A stretch of 33,429 nucleotides of DNA from NCBI GenBank assembly GCA_036496605.1, contig DASXKV010000019.1, positions 1 to 33,429 on the forward strand, given 5' to 3'. This document shows, one piece after another, positions 23,504-32,031 of this stretch. The stretch comes from Gemmatimonadaceae bacterium. GTDB taxonomy: Bacteria > Gemmatimonadota > Gemmatimonadetes > Gemmatimonadales > Gemmatimonadaceae. The notes beneath the pieces were generated by a model, which saw nothing but the letters and a program-made list of their open reading frames with translations, made no database searches and was not told the origin of the DNA. The stretch's first letter is position 1, and each line of letters starts with the position of its first letter. A program made the position numbers and the translations under genes.

Positions 23504-25144
23504 CGCGTTCAGCGTCGCTGTCGCCGCAAACGTCGGCGGTCGGCGCATCTTCGACGCCTGCTCGTAGGCATAAGCAAGTTTTAACAGCGTCGGCTCGCTC
23601 CAGGCACGTCCGCAGAACGACAATCCGACCGGCAGACCCTGCACCAACCCCATCGGCACCGTGATGTGCGGATAGCCGGCCACCGCCGCGGGTTGGGTGA
23701 AGCTCCCGCCGCCGCCGGCGTCGCCGTTCACAAGATCGATCAGCCACACGGGGCCCTGCGTCGGCGCGACGAGCGCATCGAGGCGGTTTTTGGCCATCAC
23801 CGCGTCGATGCCTTCCGTCCGCGCGTAGCGAAGGCATTTCGCACGTGCCGACGTGTACTTCGAGTCGGTCAGCGGTCCCTTCTTCTGCGCCTGCTCGAAG
23901 AGCTCCTGGCCGAAGTACGGCATCTCGCGCGCGGCGTTCTGCTCGTTGAATTGAATGAGATCGGCCAGTGTCTTGTAGGGAGCACTCGGGCCTAACGACG
24001 CGAGGTACGCGTTGAGATCCGTCTTCAGCTCATAGAGCAGCACCTCGAGCTCGGCGTCGCCAATCTTGGCAATACTTGGCAGATTCGCGGGATCGACGAT
24101 CGTCGCGCCCGAGTGCTTCAGGACATCGATCGCCTGTTCGACGAGTTTATCCGTCTTGGGGCTGTAGCCCATGAACGTTTCGCGGACGATGCCGATTCGC
24201 GCGCCGCGCAAGCCGCCTGCGTCGAGAAACTTCGTATAGTCGGCGTAGGATTTTCCCGCGCTCGCTTTCGTCGCGTCATCTCGTGGATCCACGCCCGTGA
24301 GTGCGCCGAGGAGAATCGCCGCGTCTCGAACGGTACGCGTCATCGGGCCCGCAGTATCCTGCGAGTGCGCGATCGGGACGATGCCCGAACGTCCAACCAG
24401 ACCCACGGTCGGCTTGATTCCCACGAGACCGCACGCCGCGCTCGGCGACGTCACCGATCCGTCGGTCTCGGAGCCAATCGCCGCGGCGCAATAACTCGCC
24501 GCCACGGAGCCGCCGGAGCCCGAGCTCGACCCCGACGTGTTCCGGTCGAGCGCGTACGGATTCTTCCCTTGGCCGCCACGGCCGCTCCACCCGCTCGACG
24601 AATGGGTCGATCGGATATTCGCCCATTCGCTGAGATTCGTCTTTCCTAAAATCACCGCGCCGGCCGCGCGCAGTCGCTCGGCGACAAACGAGTCGCGCGA
24701 TGGAATCGAGTCTTTCAGCGCGAGCGAGCCTGCCGACGTATGCATGCGATCCCCGGTATCGATGTTGTCCTTGATCAGGATCGGAATGCCGTGTAGCGCT
24801 CCATGGATCTTTCCCGCTTTGCGCTCGGCGTCACGCTGGTCGGCAATCGTTAGGGCATCGATATTCAACTCGAGAACATGCTGCAGCATCGGCCCCTTCT
24901 GATCGAGCGCGCCGATGCGCATGATGTATTGTTCGACGAGCGAGCGTGCTGTGTACTTCCCCGACTGCAAACCGCTCTGCAGGTCGACAATCGTCAGGTC
25001 GTCGAGTGGTCCCAGCGGCGGACGTCCTGCGTCGAGCAGCGCACGCGGTGGGATCTGTGTAGCGCGTGACTTCTCGAGCCTGGTTACGGCAATGGCGGCG
25101 GAAACTCCAACGAACGCGCGGCGGGAGAGGGCTTCGTCGGACAT
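23501..25144 (-). CDS. Exported amidase (amidase signature family)
   Basis: A 547-residue Ser-cisSer-Lys hydrolase related to GatA and FAAH. The N-terminus LSRRAFVGVSAAIAV is a twin-arginine-type signal, so it probably acts outside the cytoplasm and is not the tRNA amidotransferase subunit. The triad can be placed by spacing: Lys125 in PILIKDNID, Ser206 in TSGSSSGSGG and the nucleophile Ser230 in SETDGSVTSPSA. The usual GGSIR...PA is altered to DGSVTSPSA. The C-terminus with PHITVPMG and GLPVGLSFCG is intact. The substrate is unknown, perhaps an amide or peptide. The stop TAG is provided by the adjacent repeat. Confidence 0.92.
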   Translation of the reverse strand: MSDEALSRRAFVGVSAAIAVTRLEKSRATQIPPRALLDAGRPPLGPLDDLTIVDLQSGLQSGKYTARSLVEQYIMRIGALDQKGPMLQHVLELNIDALTIADQRDAERKAGKIHGALHGIPILIKDNIDTGDRMHTSAGSLALKDSIPSRDSFVAERLRAAGAVILGKTNLSEWANIRSTHSSSGWSGRGGQGKNPYALDRNTSGSSSGSGGSVAASYCAAAIGSETDGSVTSPSAACGLVGIKPTVGLVGRSGIVPIAHSQDTAGPMTRTVRDAAILLGALTGVDPRDDATKASAGKSYADYTKFLDAGGLRGARIGIVRETFMGYSPKTDKLVEQAIDVLKHSGATIVDPANLPSIAKIGDAELEVLLYELKTDLNAYLASLGPSAPYKTLADLIQFNEQNAAREMPYFGQELFEQAQKKGPLTDSKYTSARAKCLRYARTEGIDAVMAKNRLDALVAPTQGPVWLIDLVNGDAGGGGSFTQPAAVAGYPHITVPMGLVQGLPVGLSFCGRAWSEPTLLKLAYAYEQASKMRRPPTFAATATLNA

Positions 25145-25150
25145 GTCAGG

Positions 25151-25219
25151 AGGGGCTCGGGTCTAGGGGCTAGGGACTAGGGTAGTTCCTCTAGCCCCTA
25201 ACCTCTAGCCCCAGCCCCT
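25151..25219. repeat. G-rich heptad array with inverted counterpart (CTAG variant)
   Basis: GGGTCTAGGGGCTAGGGACTAGGG (25160-25182) is followed after GTAGTTC by its C-rich mirror CTCTAGCCCCTAACCTCTAGCCCC. The block fills the gap between two minus-strand genes, ending three bases before the upstream gene's stop. A short GGGACTAGGGACTAG copy lies at 12253-12267, just before the DAHP synthase start. Confidence 0.75.
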
Positions 25220-25221
25220 CA

Positions 25222-27120
25222 TCATGCACCGTGCGCCAATGGATCCATGGCCCGAAACGCGCGACGCAGCTGCGCATCGGAGAGTAGAGGCAACTGCGGC
25301 AACAACGGCCTGCTCGTATCCAATCCGGGAATCGATGACGAGTTCGCGCGCATCCATCGGATCAGTCCCAGCATGACGCGCGCGTTCGCCCGACCATGCG
25401 GCGTGGCGTCGCCGATGTTGGGGTGCATGATAGACGATAGCACGATTTTCGGCCGAGCCGCGAACGCCACCTCCGAGAGCTTCGCGCGAAACTCGCGCTC
25501 CTCGGTGCCGAGCGACGGTCGAACGGTGTCATCGATCGCGTGACGACCTTCGTGCGCGATGATCGAGCTTTGCCGAATCAGCCGCGAGGCCTCGCGAATG
25601 AACGCGGCGCCAAGCGCGGAATCCGGAATGCCAGCACGACGCAACGAGTCGATGAGCGCGTCGCGTCCGTCGCGCCGAAAACGCGCCGCGACTCCAGGCA
25701 GATACGTGACGGAATCCTGTGCGGCAAGCCTCCAATCGAGAGCGCTGTCCATCGCAATGCTGCGGTCCTCGCGCTCGCGCCGGCTCGAATCCGCGCTCAC
25801 CCACAAGCTCACCGAGTGCTCGACAAAAATGGGCCGAACCTGAACGATCGTGTCGCGCCGTTGCCAGCCGCCGTGACCGCCCGCGTCGTCCCATGCCCAG
25901 CTCTGGAGACCATTGCTGACGATGCCGTCGATGACGATGAACGTCACGTGCGCTCGACGGCCGTACTGCGTCACCGTCCGCTGCTCGACGCCGACGACGT
26001 GGCCCATGTGCATGTCGTAGAAGCCGCCGGTGATGCCTAACTGGATAACCGTGCCGAAGCGACGCGCGAGCTCGATTTCCGCGCCGGCTGGATAGAACGC
26101 CGGCGGCTTGCCCTTCCACGTCAGGCGAGGCCAGAGATCGCGTGTCGCGTGAATGTACCCGCGCGTCAGCTCGTCTTCTCGCGCCTGGCCGAGCAACGCG
26201 CGTCGATAGTATTCGTCGGCCTCGCGACCAACGCGCCGGCAATACTGCGAATAGGCAATGATCTCCGAACCGGGTGGCGCGACGAGCGCGGCGGCTTCGA
26301 TGAGCCGCGCCCGCGTGAGCGCGGCGGCGAGCTGCACGCGAACCGCGCGCGGCGTGTCGCGTCCCGTCCATGAGGGAAGCGTTCGCTCGAGCTCGGCCAG
26401 GGTCGCTGGAATCGTGGTGCGCATCGACGCTTCGCCGACGCCGATGAGATAATACGAATGCACTCCGCGCGCCGCGGCGGCACCGTCGCCGGCGGCGAGC
26501 CCGGCGAGCAGCAACTCGCGCGACTCGTCGGCACGCCCCGGCGTCTCGCGGACGAGCATCGAAAGTGATGCCACCGCGAGCGACGCCGACGCCAAGTCGA
26601 CCGGTTCGGAGGGAGAGGCGGCGTCCTCACCGAGCAACGCGGACAGCGCCGCGTCCGAGACCGCGTGGCCCATTTGAAGGATCGCGCCACGCCGCGCGAC
26701 GTCGTCGGTCGCCGAGACGCGCGCATGATTAGCGTATTCAAAAGCCTGACGATAGCGACCTTCGTTGCTCGAGAGCCGCGCGAGCTCGATCAGCGTCGCC
26801 GGTGTGTCGCTCTGCGTGGCGAGCGCGGTGCCGAAATGGAGACGTGCGTTTCCGTCTTCCTTATAGAAGCGCCAATCGATGAGACCGAGCATCCGCTCGG
26901 CCGCGGCCCGCCGCCTCGCGCTCGAATCGCGGGCTGCCTCGCGGAATGCGTCGATTGCCGCGCCGAGCTCCTGGCGCTGGAGCGCCTCCTCGCCACGGAG
27001 CACGAGCGCAACGCGCTCGCGGGAGTACTGCGCCGGGAGCGTGGCGGGGACGAGGACGAAGAGTGTTAGGAGGACGAGTCGGCGCACGATGGTTGGGGCT
27101 GAGTGCTGGGTCCTACCCAT
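25222..27120 (-). CDS. Exported TPR-like protein with HExxH motif
   Basis: A 632-residue protein from ATG 27120 (GAGAG upstream). The signal peptide is VRRLVLLTLFVLVPATLPAQ. Residues about 30-190 are helical repeats resembling TPRs (RGEEALQRQELGAAIDAFREA, ELARLSSNEGRYRQAFEYA). The middle (about 290-450) is mixed and unrecognised. Near residue 523 the sequence SIIAHEGRHAIDD has the zinc-protease form HExxH (His523, Glu524, His527), followed by EEREFRAKLSEV, where an acidic residue could be the third ligand, and a later HGRAN. This is compatible with a zincin-type metallopeptidase but is not proven. An upstream ATG at 27153 has no ribosome binding site. The gene is divergent from a beta-solenoid protein. 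Confidence 0.75.
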   Translation of the reverse strand: MGRTQHSAPTIVRRLVLLTLFVLVPATLPAQYSRERVALVLRGEEALQRQELGAAIDAFREAARDSSARRRAAAERMLGLIDWRFYKEDGNARLHFGTALATQSDTPATLIELARLSSNEGRYRQAFEYANHARVSATDDVARRGAILQMGHAVSDAALSALLGEDAASPSEPVDLASASLAVASLSMLVRETPGRADESRELLLAGLAAGDGAAAARGVHSYYLIGVGEASMRTTIPATLAELERTLPSWTGRDTPRAVRVQLAAALTRARLIEAAALVAPPGSEIIAYSQYCRRVGREADEYYRRALLGQAREDELTRGYIHATRDLWPRLTWKGKPPAFYPAGAEIELARRFGTVIQLGITGGFYDMHMGHVVGVEQRTVTQYGRRAHVTFIVIDGIVSNGLQSWAWDDAGGHGGWQRRDTIVQVRPIFVEHSVSLWVSADSSRREREDRSIAMDSALDWRLAAQDSVTYLPGVAARFRRDGRDALIDSLRRAGIPDSALGAAFIREASRLIRQSSIIAHEGRHAIDDTVRPSLGTEEREFRAKLSEVAFAARPKIVLSSIMHPNIGDATPHGRANARVMLGLIRWMRANSSSIPGLDTSRPLLPQLPLLSDAQLRRAFRAMDPLAHGA

Positions 27121-27208
27121 AGGGTAACTCTCGGTACACCACGGCTTCAACATTTTTGCGGTTAGCGGTGTCGAATTGCGAGACGACCCTCACCCAAACG
27201 GCATCCAT

Positions 27209-27979
27209 ATGCGGCACTTCGCGATCATAGCCCTCTCGACTCTTTGTGCTGCGCCCGTGGCCGCGCAGGACTACACGGCGCCCCGGAACGCCACTGTCCC
27301 CGCCTCGCGCGTCGATCGGATCGAAGTCATCGGTCGCGCCGGCTCACTCCGCATCGACGGCCGGAACGGCGCGCGCGACGTCACCGTCCGCGGGACGGCC
27401 CGCGCCTCGTCACGCAGCGCGCTCGAGGATGTCAGGCTCATCGCCGAAGTGCGCGACGGCACGATTCACATCGAGGCGGACATCCCGGAGAATCGCGACT
27501 GGAACGACGATGAGCGTCAATCGCTCGACCTCGTGATCGAGGTGCCGAGCGATCTCCCCATCGATGTTCAGGACGGGAGCGGCGATCTCGAGATTCGCAA
27601 CGTGGGCGCGCTCGATCTGAGCGACGGCTCGGGGGAGGCGACGGTCGAGCACGTCGGCGGGAACCTGAGCGCGAAGGATGGATCCGGCGCGCTCCACATC
27701 ACCGATGTCAAGGGAGACGTGAACGTGACCGACGGCTCCGGACTCCTCGAGATCCGCGACGTCGAAGGTGGTGTGGAGATTGGGAGCAAGGGGTCAGGAT
27801 CGCTCCGCATAACGAGTGTCGCGAAATCGGTTCACGTGCGCTCGAAGGGATCCGGAACGGTCGAGGTCGATCATATCGGCGGGGATTTCATCGTCGATAG
27901 AAAGGCGAGCGGGAGCATCGATTACGCGGATGTGAAGGGCAGAGTCGAGATCCCTGAGAGGAGACGAGGGCAGAGGTAG
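27209..27979 (+). CDS. Exported DUF4097-like beta-solenoid protein
   Basis: A 256-residue secreted protein from ATG 27209 (signal MRHFAIIALSTLCAAPVAAQ). From about residue 110 to the end it has roughly seven short repeats of about 20 residues, each with a GSG turn (VQDGSGDLEIRNV, LSDGSGEATVEHV, AKDGSGALHITDV, VTDGSGLLEIRDV, KGSGSLRITSV, KGSGTVEVDHI). This is the pattern of DUF4097/adhesin-like beta-helices. No active site is visible, so a structural or binding role is likely. A TTG start at 27176 would extend past the signal and is rejected. It is divergent from the HExxH protein with 88 bases between starts, and a functional link is only possible. Confidence 0.85.
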   Translation: MRHFAIIALSTLCAAPVAAQDYTAPRNATVPASRVDRIEVIGRAGSLRIDGRNGARDVTVRGTARASSRSALEDVRLIAEVRDGTIHIEADIPENRDWNDDERQSLDLVIEVPSDLPIDVQDGSGDLEIRNVGALDLSDGSGEATVEHVGGNLSAKDGSGALHITDVKGDVNVTDGSGLLEIRDVEGGVEIGSKGSGSLRITSVAKSVHVRSKGSGTVEVDHIGGDFIVDRKASGSIDYADVKGRVEIPERRRGQR

Positions 27980-27994
27980 CGACTGTCATCGACC

Positions 27995-28843
27995 TCACTC
28001 CAACAAACCCTTCAGTTTTTCAATCTCGGCCGCCTCCATCCGGTATTCGTGTTCCGCACCAGGAAACCGTCTCGCCCGCACATCCTCGGCGTACCGCGTA
28101 ACCGCGTCCAGCATCACCTTCTTCACTTCCGCATAACGCTTCACGTATCTCGGCACGTGTGCGTCATAGAGGCCCACGAGATCGTGGAACACGAGCACCT
28201 GGCCATCGATCTCGCCGCCCGCGCCAATCCCAATCACCGGAGCACGCACGCGCGGCGTGAGCTCGCGCGCAACGGCGGCGGGCATTGCCTCGGCGACGAT
28301 CGCGAAGCAACCCGCCGCATCCAGAGCCTCTGCCGATGCGATGATGTCCAGCGCCGCCTGCGCCGTCTTACCGTGGACGCGGAAGCCCTCGCGATCTCCC
28401 GTCTGCTGCGGCGTGAGGCCGACGTGCCCCATCACCGGAATGCCGGCGGCGATCACGGCACGCGCTCGATCGACGATCGGACCGGCACCTTCCATCTTCA
28501 CTCCGTCGCAGCCCGCCTCGGCAAAGCGCCGCGCCGTCGCGACGGCGAGCTCGTTAGAGCTTTCATAACTCGTGTACGGCAGGTCGCCGATGAGCAGCGA
28601 CGACGGAGCGCCGCGCCGCGCCGCACGCGTCAGCATCAGCATCTCCTCGATGGTCACGAGCCGCGTGCTCTCGTGGCCCAGCACGACCATCGCCGCCGAG
28701 TCGCCGACGAGCACGAGGTCGACGCAGGCCTGTTCGGCGACCTGCGCCGTCGAGAAGTCGTATGCCGTGACCATGACGATGGGCTCGGCACCCCCCTTCA
28801 TGGCGCGAATACCCTCGATCGTTAGGCGACGCGTTGCCGTCAC
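27995..28843 (-). CDS. panB: Ketopantoate hydroxymethyltransferase
   Basis: A 282-residue TIM-barrel enzyme that adds a hydroxymethyl group from methylene-tetrahydrofolate to 2-oxoisovalerate, the first committed step to pantothenate and coenzyme A. Diagnostic blocks are PIVMVTAYDFSTAQVAEQA, LVLVGDSAAMVVLGHEST, GCDGVKMEGAG, IPVMGHVGLTPQ and FAIVAEAMPAAVA, with PVIGIGAGGEIDGQVLVFHD near the end. Mg-binding Asp residues lie in the first two blocks. Its start overlaps panC by four bases. It is last in the operon and its 3' end is 15 bases from the beta-solenoid gene, with which it converges. Confidence 0.96.
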   Translation of the reverse strand: MTATRRLTIEGIRAMKGGAEPIVMVTAYDFSTAQVAEQACVDLVLVGDSAAMVVLGHESTRLVTIEEMLMLTRAARRGAPSSLLIGDLPYTSYESSNELAVATARRFAEAGCDGVKMEGAGPIVDRARAVIAAGIPVMGHVGLTPQQTGDREGFRVHGKTAQAALDIIASAEALDAAGCFAIVAEAMPAAVARELTPRVRAPVIGIGAGGEIDGQVLVFHDLVGLYDAHVPRYVKRYAEVKKVMLDAVTRYAEDVRARRFPGAEHEYRMEAAEIEKLKGLLE

Positions 28844-29694
28844 GCCGGCGGAGTCCCAACAAGCTCGTTGTCGATGAGCCGCACACCGCCGATCCGCGCG
28901 GCGACAGCGAGCAGGATCTCACCGCTCAGCGTGCGCACGGGCGCGAGGGTGTCCAGCGACACGACGGCGAAGTACTCCGCCTCGACGCCGAGGGCCTCCA
29001 TCGCCGCGCGAGCCCGCGTGGCGACGCGGGCCGCGTTGCGCTCACCGCCAGCGATCGACGAGACCGCGGCGTCGAGGCCGCGGCGTAGCGCGAGCGCCTG
29101 CGCGCGGGCTTGCGGCGAGAGTCGCACATTGCGGCTGGACATGGCCAGCCCGTCCGGCTCGCGAACGGTTGGGCAGACTTCGATGCGAATCGGAAAGTGC
29201 AGATCGCGCACCATTCGCCGCACGACCAGCGCCTGCTGCGCGTCCTTCTGGCCGAAGTAAGCCACCGTTGGCTGGACGATGTTGAACAACTTTGAAACGA
29301 CGGTCGCCACGCCTTTCAAGTGCCCCGGGCCGCGCGATTCTCCTTCGAGCGGCTCGCTGAGGCCCTCGACAATCACTGACGTCGACGCGTCGTGTTGGTA
29401 CATCTCGTCGGCGTTAGGCGCAAAAACATAGTCGACGCCGGCGCTCTGTGCGATCGCCGCGTCGCGAGCCTCGTCGCGAGGATAGGCCTCGAGGTCCGCC
29501 GGGTCGTTGAACTGTGTCGGGTTCACGAAGAGCGAGACGACGACGACGTCGGTATCGATACGCGCTCGCCGCATCAGCGAGAGATGCCCTTCGTGAAAGG
29601 CGCCCATCGTCGGCACGAGTCCGATCCGCGCGCCCGTAGCGCGACTCGCCTCGAGCGCTCCCCGGAGCACCGCGATCTCGCGGATGATCCTCAC
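28840..29694 (-). CDS. panC: Pantoate-beta-alanine ligase
   Basis: A 284-residue pantothenate synthetase that condenses pantoate and beta-alanine with ATP through a pantoyl-adenylate. It has the nucleotidyltransferase HIGH-type motif in VPTMGAFHEGHLSLMRRA (HEGH 34-37), then FVNPTQFNDPADLEAYPRD, YFGQKDAQQALVVRRMVRDL and the KMSKS-like loop region LAMSSRNVRLSP. The length matches the family. It sits between the DUF2520 gene and panB, with ATGA-type overlaps on both sides. Confidence 0.96.
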   Translation of the reverse strand: MRIIREIAVLRGALEASRATGARIGLVPTMGAFHEGHLSLMRRARIDTDVVVVSLFVNPTQFNDPADLEAYPRDEARDAAIAQSAGVDYVFAPNADEMYQHDASTSVIVEGLSEPLEGESRGPGHLKGVATVVSKLFNIVQPTVAYFGQKDAQQALVVRRMVRDLHFPIRIEVCPTVREPDGLAMSSRNVRLSPQARAQALALRRGLDAAVSSIAGGERNAARVATRARAAMEALGVEAEYFAVVSLDTLAPVRTLSGEILLAVAARIGGVRLIDNELVGTPPA

Positions 29695-30443
29695 GATCGG
29701 GGATCCTCGGCAAGCGCACGCGTCGCGCGGGCGAGCGAATCCCAGAGGTCCACGAGTTCGGGCGCTCGTGCGGCCAGCGCCGCGCGTTGACGCTCCGCCG
29801 TCTCGACATCGCCGCGCGCGATCGGACCCGTGATCGCCTTGCGCGCGCCGAGCCGCGCCCAGTTCTCGACCGCGGCCCTAACGAGTGGCACCAGCAGATC
29901 CCGGTCGACGCCCGCCAGCGCGCCGAGTCGCTCCGCAGCGCCTTCGATCGTCACGAGGTAGTTGGAGGCCATCGATGCCGCCGCGTGATAGACGTCGCGA
30001 TCAGCCTCGGCGACCGCGAAAGGCCTCATGCGTAACCGCCGCGCAAGCGCAGTTGCAACCGCGCGCGCCCGCTCGGTGCTGCCCGCAACGGCGCACCCTG
30101 CACCCGCGAATGATACCGCCACATCGCCCGCGACCGTCATGAGAGGATGCATCGAGAACGCCTCGTGAGGCGCCAGCGGTGCCAGGCTCGTCGACCCGGA
30201 GCAATGGCCCACGAGCGGTCCCGGGTCGATCGCACGCGCCGCTGCGGCGATCGCGCCGTCGGGGACGCAAAGAAGAACCACCTCCGCGCTATCGGTGTCC
30301 GCGCTTGTCACCAATCTGGACGCCGATCCCCGGCTAATGGGACCAATTACCCTCAGCTCGGCGCCAATCATGGCGGCCGCGAGCGCCTTCCCCATCCGTC
30401 CGGCTCCCACGATCGCAACACACGTGTCCGTCAACGCATCCAT
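29691..30443 (-). CDS. DUF2520 Rossmann-fold reductase-like protein
   Basis: A 250-residue protein with an N-terminal NAD(P)-binding motif IVGAGRMGKALA (Gly13-x-Gly15-x-x-Gly18), VVLLCVPDGAIAAAA after it, and the family blocks GHCSGSTSL and AFSMHPLMTV. The all-helical C-terminal domain begins DVYHAAASMASNYLV. This is the Rossmann-like/DUF2520 pair, related to 6-phosphogluconate- and ketopantoate-type dehydrogenases. It is the first gene of an operon with panC and panB, and no classical panE gene occurs in the window. I infer it may be the ketopantoate reductase that supplies PanC. The specific activity is unproven. Confidence 0.85.
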   Translation of the reverse strand: MDALTDTCVAIVGAGRMGKALAAAMIGAELRVIGPISRGSASRLVTSADTDSAEVVLLCVPDGAIAAAARAIDPGPLVGHCSGSTSLAPLAPHEAFSMHPLMTVAGDVAVSFAGAGCAVAGSTERARAVATALARRLRMRPFAVAEADRDVYHAAASMASNYLVTIEGAAERLGALAGVDRDLLVPLVRAAVENWARLGARKAITGPIARGDVETAERQRAALAARAPELVDLWDSLARATRALAEDPRS

Positions 30444-30493
30444 GCGGGGAAAATAGCGGGGCTGGCTCGTGACGCTGGCGATGTTCGCAGAGG

Positions 30494-30523
30494 TTGAGGG
30501 AACCGGGCGCAGCGCCGTAGGTT
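30494..30523 (+). promoter_or_regulatory. Candidate promoter of the TonB-plug gene
   Basis: TTGAGG (30494-30499) and TAGGTT (30518-30523) have an 18-base spacer in the divergent gap after the DUF2520 gene start. The 5' leader would be about 40 bases. The -10 box is a weak match, so confidence is low. Confidence 0.35.
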
Positions 30524-30570
30524 ATCAGGACGTACCCCGGCTCCTTCTCTGCCGACCCCCCGAGCTACAC

Positions 30571-32031
30571 GTGTCAAAGCATCTCCTACTCTCTTCGGCC
30601 ATCGCCGCGCTCGCTTCTGTCAGCGCCGCCGCTCAGAATCCGCCCGCTGGCACATCGGCCACCGCAGGCGTGGCCACGATCCGTGGCGTCGTGCTGGACA
30701 GCCTCCACGACGGCTCGCTTGCCGGTGCTCTCATTCGCGTCGAGAACACCACGCGCGAAGGCATCACCGACGCAAGCGGCACCTATCGCATCGACAGCGT
30801 TCCGGCAGGTATGCGGCGACTCGTCGTCATACATCCTTTGCTCGACACGCTCGGCATCGCGCTCGTGACGCCCCCGATGACCTTCAACGCGGGCGACGTG
30901 AAGGAAGCCGATCTCGCAGTGCCCTCCGGCGAAACGCTGGTTGGGCTCTTCTGCACTCCTGCGGAGCGCACGCTCGGTCCCGCGGCGCTCGTCGGATTTG
31001 TGCGCGACGCGGACACCGAGGCTGCCGCCGAGGGCGCGAAGGCGTCGCTGCTCTATTACGTGTCCGATCCCCTGGGATTCAAGAAAGAGCCGCGTGTCCG
31101 TGGGAAACAGATCGGCAAGGACGGGCACTATCGCATCTGCGGTCTGCCGGCGACGATGAGCGGCAAGCTGCAGATCTTCCGCAACGGCGTGCAGACCGGC
31201 GAGGTGCCGGTCGACCTCGGCGGGACGAGCGGGACACAGCTGCTCGCGATGCGCAGCATGAGCATTTCCTCAACGTCGACGTCGCAGGTCATCGCGTCGG
31301 CGTCGCCGCATGACTCGGGCTCGAAGACCGTGATGATGGTCCGCGGCCGCTCGCGTGTCACGGGCAAAGTGCTCAACAAATACGGCCAGCCGGTCGAGGG
31401 CGCGCGCGTCGAGCTGCAGAACACGGGCGCGGCCACGAAGACACGCGCGGACGGGGGGTTCACTCTCGACAGCTTGCCGTCGGGGACACAAACGCTCGAG
31501 GTGCGTCAGCTCGGATTCTCGCCGACCGAGGTGCCGGTGGAGCTCTCGCAGAACTCGCCGCAGAGCGTCACCGTGAAGATGACGGAGTACGTACCGGTGT
31601 TGACCACGATGCGCGTGACGGCGGCGCGCGAGCGCGGCCTCAGCGACGTGGGTTTCGCCGACCGCAAACGCTCGGGCATGGGGTACTATCTCGACTCCGA
31701 TCAGTTGAAGAATCGCCAGACGACGCAGTTCAGCGACATGCTGCGCACCGTGCCTGGGATTCGCGTGCAGCCCGCGGGCGACGGGACCAACGTCATCACG
31801 AGCTCCCGCGATCCAACGGGCGGTTGCGTGACGTTCTACGTCGACGGCGCGCCGTGGCAGCAGATGACGCCGGGCGATCTCGACACGTATGTACGTCCCG
31901 AGGAAGTCGCCGCGCTCGAGGTATACAACGGCGTGACGACGCCGGCTCAGTTCCAGACGGCGGGCATGACTGGATGCACGACCGTGGTGATCTGGACGGA
32001 GCGAAGAGTCAGTCGAAAGAAGGAGCAGTAG
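30571..32031 (+). CDS. TonB-plug protein with carboxypeptidase-regulatory domains, no barrel
   Basis: A 486-residue exported protein. GTG 30571 gives the signal VSKHLLLSSAIAALASVSAA. Residues about 36-96 form a carboxypeptidase-regulatory-like domain (TIRGVVLDSLHDGSLAGALI...GTYRIDSVPAG). A second is at about 262-326 (VTGKVLNKYGQPVEGARVEL... GGFTLDSLPSGTQTLEVRQLGF). The C-terminal 140 residues are a TonB-dependent receptor plug (FSDMLRTVPGIRVQP, CVTFYVDGAPWQQM). A full receptor would need a beta-barrel of 500 or more residues, which is missing. Such plug-only proteins are common in Gemmatimonadota, so this is probably a normal architecture and not a truncation. The stop codon lies at the edge of a heptad array. 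Confidence 0.85.
   Translation: MSKHLLLSSAIAALASVSAAAQNPPAGTSATAGVATIRGVVLDSLHDGSLAGALIRVENTTREGITDASGTYRIDSVPAGMRRLVVIHPLLDTLGIALVTPPMTFNAGDVKEADLAVPSGETLVGLFCTPAERTLGPAALVGFVRDADTEAAAEGAKASLLYYVSDPLGFKKEPRVRGKQIGKDGHYRICGLPATMSGKLQIFRNGVQTGEVPVDLGGTSGTQLLAMRSMSISSTSTSQVIASASPHDSGSKTVMMVRGRSRVTGKVLNKYGQPVEGARVELQNTGAATKTRADGGFTLDSLPSGTQTLEVRQLGFSPTEVPVELSQNSPQSVTVKMTEYVPVLTTMRVTAARERGLSDVGFADRKRSGMGYYLDSDQLKNRQTTQFSDMLRTVPGIRVQPAGDGTNVITSSRDPTGGCVTFYVDGAPWQQMTPGDLDTYVRPEEVAALEVYNGVTTPAQFQTAGMTGCTTVVIWTERRVSRKKEQ

Noticed and set aside
30571-32031. TonB-plug protein as a truncated receptor pseudogene
   Set aside because: The frame is intact, it has a signal peptide and complete domains, and plug-only proteins of this layout are common in similar bacteria.
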